DNA of 64,000 bases. Origin: Eledone cirrhosa (lineage: Eukaryota; Mollusca; Cephalopoda; Octopoda; Eledonidae). Where the stretch lies: the NCBI GenBank assembly GCA_964016885.1, contig OZ024745.1, forward strand, positions 55,068,800-55,132,799, given 5' to 3'. The notes beneath the pieces are model-generated. The model was not told the origin of the DNA. It searched no databases and worked only from the letters and a program-made list of their open reading frames with translations. Below are positions 59,511 to 64,000 of this stretch, in pieces. Position numbers and translations under genes: made by a program. Within the stretch, counting starts at the first letter, position 1, and each line of letters begins with the position of its first letter.

Positions 59511-61216
59511 ATATAATGTAAGACGTAAGATTAACTCTGACTAACATGTATGTAAGTAGGTAGGTATGATTGTGTGTATACACATATATCCACACAATCA
59601 TATATATGTTACTTCACGGAACCGATAAGCGTGTTAATAGCACACGAGGTAGTGAAATAAATGTGCTATTCCGACATTGTCGGAAAAGATGACAAAACGA
59701 AAGATTCTGTATATTATAATAATAATTTTGATAAACGCGTAAGGGTTATAAGAATGCTAGCTCAGAGATCACCGTTACGTTAAATCCTACAAGGAGTCTT
59801 GCTTCTGAAGCTAACTTTTCAAATGTCCTTGAATGAAGTTAACTATGAAGTAATTTAAAGTCAAATGGCTGAAATCTGCATTGCAGGAAAAATAGAAAGA
59901 ACAATACCTATTTCGACAAACGTAAATGAAATGAATTATCCCTGTGTTTGCCTTCTTCCATTTCTTTCTACTGTTTATTTACATACTTACATAATAAGAA
60001 TACACTGTATAAAACATATGAAACAAATACATACAGTTTATATTCAATTCCAATATTACTTACTAGCATATTTCTATCTCCTGTAAAAAGAAAATTACAT
60101 TAGAATAACATATATTCATTAGCTTTCAAAACTTGATATAATCCATTTGAATTCCTTTCTGAAATATTGCAACTATTTCAGACATTTTAAGCATTGACAT
60201 TACGAATAGATAGCTAAGAATGTCAGAACTTGTTATTCAAACACAATCGATTTATCTGATCAGATACGACATGTGTGCATTTCATTGGAACATCAAAATG
60301 TAGCAGACTTTGCTAACCTTAGATAATGGTACGCGATACTTTTCTAGATATCATTTTGTAAGTTGTAGGAATGCTATCTAATAATTATGCCATTAAAAAC
60401 ATTTAAAAGCAAAATTTGTTGAATGCAAAAGACATAGCATGATCATGTGTATATGCCAGACTTAAATAATTATAATTATAGTATTTGTCCAACTTCAAGA
60501 TGTTAAATATATTTCACTTAATACATATATGAACATTCTCTTAAAGTCGATTCTCTTTCCGTTGGAGAAGTTATTATAGATTGAAAAATTCATACCAGAC
60601 GGAAGAACATGAAAAATAAAAAAAACAGCAGTGTAGTTATTAGACAATTGTCTTATGATTACGCTTTTAGAAGTACATTTTACTGACACCTATTAACATT
60701 TTTGAACCACACGGATATAACAAGCAAAATCAAAACAAGAATCGACTTTATAATAGTCATAAGAATAACAGACTTAGTGTCTGAAGAAAAATTAAATTGT
60801 CCAAAATAACAATGTTCTTGTGGTGACCACAACTTCTCTACTATTAGTGAAAACTACATGGTGCTTTTGACGTTTGATTGTAATGACCATAGTCAGCTGA
60901 GAAGCTCAGAAACAAGTTTAAAGTACTTCTGCGTCAAGGTGAAATGGTACTGGAATGAAAGTATATTGCATTTGTCAAGTTTTCTTACTCGTTTAACATC
61001 TCTGTGGGAAATAAATCGAATTAAATACGGAGATTACAAATTAGTTTTGTTCTTTATAATATGTCTCGTATAATCGCACCAATCTTTATCGAATATGCTG
61101 GAGATTGCAGCTATCGATCCATACGTATATACAATGTAGTTGAATATATAAAAGATGAAGATATATGGAAATTTATATGTGGAGATATGATTCGGTGAAA
61201 AATTATATAGAATACT
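59511..61216. other. AT-rich stretch, unassigned
   Basis: No gene or element recognised. Confidence 0.55.
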
Positions 61217-61500
61217 TTACAGTATATAAATCAATGAAATAAAAATAATGTACGTCGTCACTGCTAGAGGGTCTACCACAAAGCTATACTTTGAGGGATT
61301 GCCCTCTTCGGTTTGGTGGGCAGCAGATACTGAGTTGATAGCCGAACGTACCAATTTGCCACAACATGAGGCATCCGAAATGAAGAGCCTACCCCCACGG
61401 AACGGAAGATTGTCATGACGTCTGGCCTTTTGCCGTCCCATCAGTCCAGCCCTACTTGCTCGAGCTGGGAAGAGAAGCCTGCACCGCCCAGGCCATGCTT
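61217..61500 (-). pseudogene. Retroelement C-terminal domain with an RPDG-like motif, relic 2
   Basis: The minus strand reads WDGKRPD then a frame change, then FRGGRLFISDASCCGKLV and KYSFVVDPLAVTTY. This is the same type of domain as at 15.6-16.1 kb: RPD, then a hydrophobic SDAT/WDVT-like strand, then a VPLAVET-like strand. It lies directly against the RTE-like fragment on its right, with the junction somewhere near 61.5 kb. Confidence 0.55.
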
Positions 61501-62690
61501 TAGGATCTTACTGCGAGTTCTTCTTTTGACGGAGCCATTTAGTATTCCAACACATTCGTGAGAGCATCCAAGTTCCCCCAACGTGACCCACAATGCACTA
61601 TGATTAAGATATTTTGTTAGGTCCACTTACTGCTGAACATAATTCTTCGTAAGCTGACGGAAAGTGATCATGTACTTAGTACCCCACCCAGCTCTAAATC
61701 CTCACATGATCTCGGAGAAGGCATTGTGGCAGATCTTTTTATTAGACGATTCAGCAAGACCTTGGATAAGACGTTTACTACCGATACAAACAGACTCCGC
61801 ATTCAGACTTGGAGCCCATGATCTTGTAAATTGAGAGCAAAATTACATCTACCCATCTTCCGGGACATGTTTCCCCTCTCATACAGATAAGGCTAGCTCA
61901 TGAATGACCATGGCCATAATGTCCACTCTAAAGAGGATTATACTTCAATTTTGCCATGTTAGAGGGAGGAGGACAAACCCTTGCCCTATTGTGCTCTATA
62001 ATTCCCTCAATAACTGCAATTATAAGCTCTCTTATAAGCTCTCTGCGTATCTGCGGAAAATTCAGACCATCGGTGATTCTTCAACCTTCGAGCAGTTTTC
62101 ACATTGCTTTTTGAAGGCCTTCTCACTGAACCCTCAGTAATGGGGCACTACGCATGGAAATTGTTCTTCTCTTCAATGGTTATAGAGATTGCAGCATTAT
62201 TATCACCAAACCAGTCTCTTTGTTTTGTTTCCTTAAGACATGGTACATCAAAACCAGCACTGTAAACCTGTGTTTTAAACTCTTCCCAACTTGCATCAAA
62301 AACAAAGTTATCAAATGTATTTTGAAGAGGGTCTCGCACATCTAAATTATGCAGTTTGGAGACATCTATACGTTTCGGCACTAACCTTGCTGCCATCACT
62401 TCTCTTCTTATCTTCGCCTTCATATTGCCATGTACAGTTTTGTGGCCTGTACCACATTGTGCACCACGCATTACATTTGCAGAGAAGATATTCGGGACGT
62501 CTCTTTCCCTGGTGATCATATAATCCAAGATGTGCCCTTGTTAGAATCTCGGGTGTATCCATATAGCATTCTGGTTCTTCTTTTGCTGAAAAATGTATTG
62601 TACACGGCCAGTTCAAACCCATTGCATAATTGCGAATTGAGAAGGTGGAGAAGGCCAGTTGCATTCATTTTGCTCATGCCGTGAGATTCT
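61501..62690 (-). pseudogene. RTE-like LINE: endonuclease C-terminus and start of polymerase, relic
   Basis: Minus strand, in order: FSIRNYAMGLNWPCTIHFSA and PECYMDTPE (62.63-62.54 kb), a frameshift, MDYMITRERDVPNIFSANVM then RGAQCGTGHKTVHG (62.53-62.43 kb, where TDH is the usual catalytic form), VPKRIDVSKLHNLDVRD (near 62.38-62.33 kb), a decayed linker, then CGFRAGWGTKYMITFRQL-like and VDLTKYLNHSALWVTLGELG (61.71-61.55 kb), which is polymerase motif A. This follows RTE-type ORF2. It is interrupted by stops and then ends. Confidence 0.75.
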
Positions 62691-64000
62691 AAACACCCGA
62701 GAAGTTGACAACCTTTAAATCTCGTAAATCTTGGTAAAAAGATTTGACTGACTATCCAGACTAGGAGTATACACCCAAATTCCAGTCATAAAACATCCCC
62801 GTAAGAGAGAAACTCTTAGATGCATCATGCAATCACAAATGCCTTGTGGTTGAACTAGTGAATTTGTGATCTCTGTCCAAACATGAGAGACCTATACCTT
62901 TCTTGGTTTTTCTTTACATTAGAATCTTTAGCCAACACCCTTCTCTCATAGACGACCAGGCAATGCAGCTATATCAATATTATACCTTCTAAATGCTCTG
63001 AAAACTATAGTAGTTCTGCATTGTAGATTTGTTTATCAATCCCTGTTAAGTAGTGTTCTAATATTCCATGCAACATCATTCAATGTAGTGTTCTTGAAAA
63101 TGTCTACACTTGTTGCATTTCATGCTGGTATGAACAGCCATTACATAAGCCATAAGCCGCCTGTGTGTATATTAACAACTATAAACCTTCATCCTTTGAT
63201 GTCTGTATAACTTGAAACATCTCAATCGACGAAGGTCTTTGAAGAGCTATCTGCACAAGGAGAACAAAAAAGGATTTACTTGTGCTACATTCATGCAGCT
63301 CTCTAGGTGTCAACAGAGAGAGTGAAATGACTATTAAATGTGAAAGGATCAGAAGCTGTATCACCCACAGATATATAAATGTATCATTCTCACAGAAAAG
63401 AACGCGATCTGTATCAGCCGTAATTTTTTTCAGATAAGTAATATATATGTTAAATAAATAAGTAAAATAAAATGATTAAAACAATCTTTTTAAGTTTTCT
63501 TAACATTTTACACATACATACATACATATATGCATGCATTGACACTCACATACAAATATACATACATGTAATCTATATATACGCACAGCCACACGTATGT
63601 ATGTATGTATATATGTATATATGTGTGTGTGTATGTATGTATAGTACATTAAGAGACAGGTGACAGCTGCAATCGTCAACATGAGCTAATGGTGCGCTCT
63701 CATTAGAGCGATTTCAGTAAATCAATAACTTTTAGAAAAGAAGTAGGAATATAAATATATACACCATCGAGAATCTTGATATCTATAGAAGGCGCTTCTG
63801 AAAATTTCAAATAAGCCGACAGACTAGCAGTGTAAAGGGCACTTCCATTCCAATACCAAAGTTATATTGTTAGAGCAAAGGCTCGTACAAGAGGTAACGA
63901 GAGAACGATAGGTAATCTATAGGACTGAGTGGCAGGAATGTTAGAATTCTATCTTTCTTGGACCGAGAAAGATACTTTTCAATTTCAAGCATATTTGTCA
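62691..64000. other. Unassigned DNA to the window end
   Basis: No gene recognised. CATA/TATG simple sequence at 63508-63640. Confidence 0.55.

Overview
The window is animal nuclear DNA, most likely from an octopus or close cephalopod relative. It is AT-rich, has very long TA microsatellites, and carries many copies of a tRNA-derived SINE whose sequence I recognise as the common octopus SINE type. I find no convincing host gene, no rRNA or functional tRNA gene and no CRISPR array. Every coding block I can name belongs to a decayed mobile element. The species is an inference.

Layout. 0-3.1 kb: a Penelope-like element (PLE) reverse transcriptase (copy 1, minus strand) and two opposed copies of the PLE terminal unit. 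3.6-15 kb: SINEs, one partial Helitron and long unremarkable AT-rich DNA. 15.6-19.1 kb: remnants of three retroelement types (a C-terminal domain with an RPDG-like motif, an RTE-like LINE, and an R2/R4-type LINE with a restriction-like endonuclease), with SINEs between. 19.1-31.8 kb: three copies (A, C, B) of a LINE that looks L1/Tx1-like. A keeps the reverse transcriptase but lacks the endonuclease, B keeps part of the endonuclease but lacks the reverse transcriptase, and C is an old relic holding a short interstitial telomere repeat. 32-35 kb: hammerhead-ribozyme-bearing repeats (retrozyme-like) and a palindrome. 35-39.6 kb: nothing recognised. 39.6-44.4 kb: PLE copy 2, whose reverse transcriptase lies between 1.5 kb inverted arms that each carry a GIY-YIG endonuclease reading frame. 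44.5-45.3 kb: a foldback with a hammerhead ribozyme near its tip. 45.5-50.2 kb: a second SINE family and an R4-like LINE. 52.6-54.1 kb: a Helitron with both ends recognisable and a piece of helicase gene. 54-64 kb: more SINEs, a LINE ORF1-like relic and an RTE-like LINE abutting another retroelement fragment.

How the parts fit. None of the elements looks able to move by itself, since each named reading frame has frameshifts, stops, deletions or a lost catalytic residue. The most interesting layer is RNA. One hammerhead at 34.2 kb has all core positions and well-paired stems. A second at 44.8 kb also has a complete core. Two dead relatives sit 399 bases apart at 32.3 and 32.7 kb, as expected for tandem retrozymes. 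Hammerheads are known in Penelope-like elements and animal retrozymes, and this window has PLE coding DNA nearby, so mobilisation of the ribozyme repeats by PLE enzymes is a reasonable but unproven idea.
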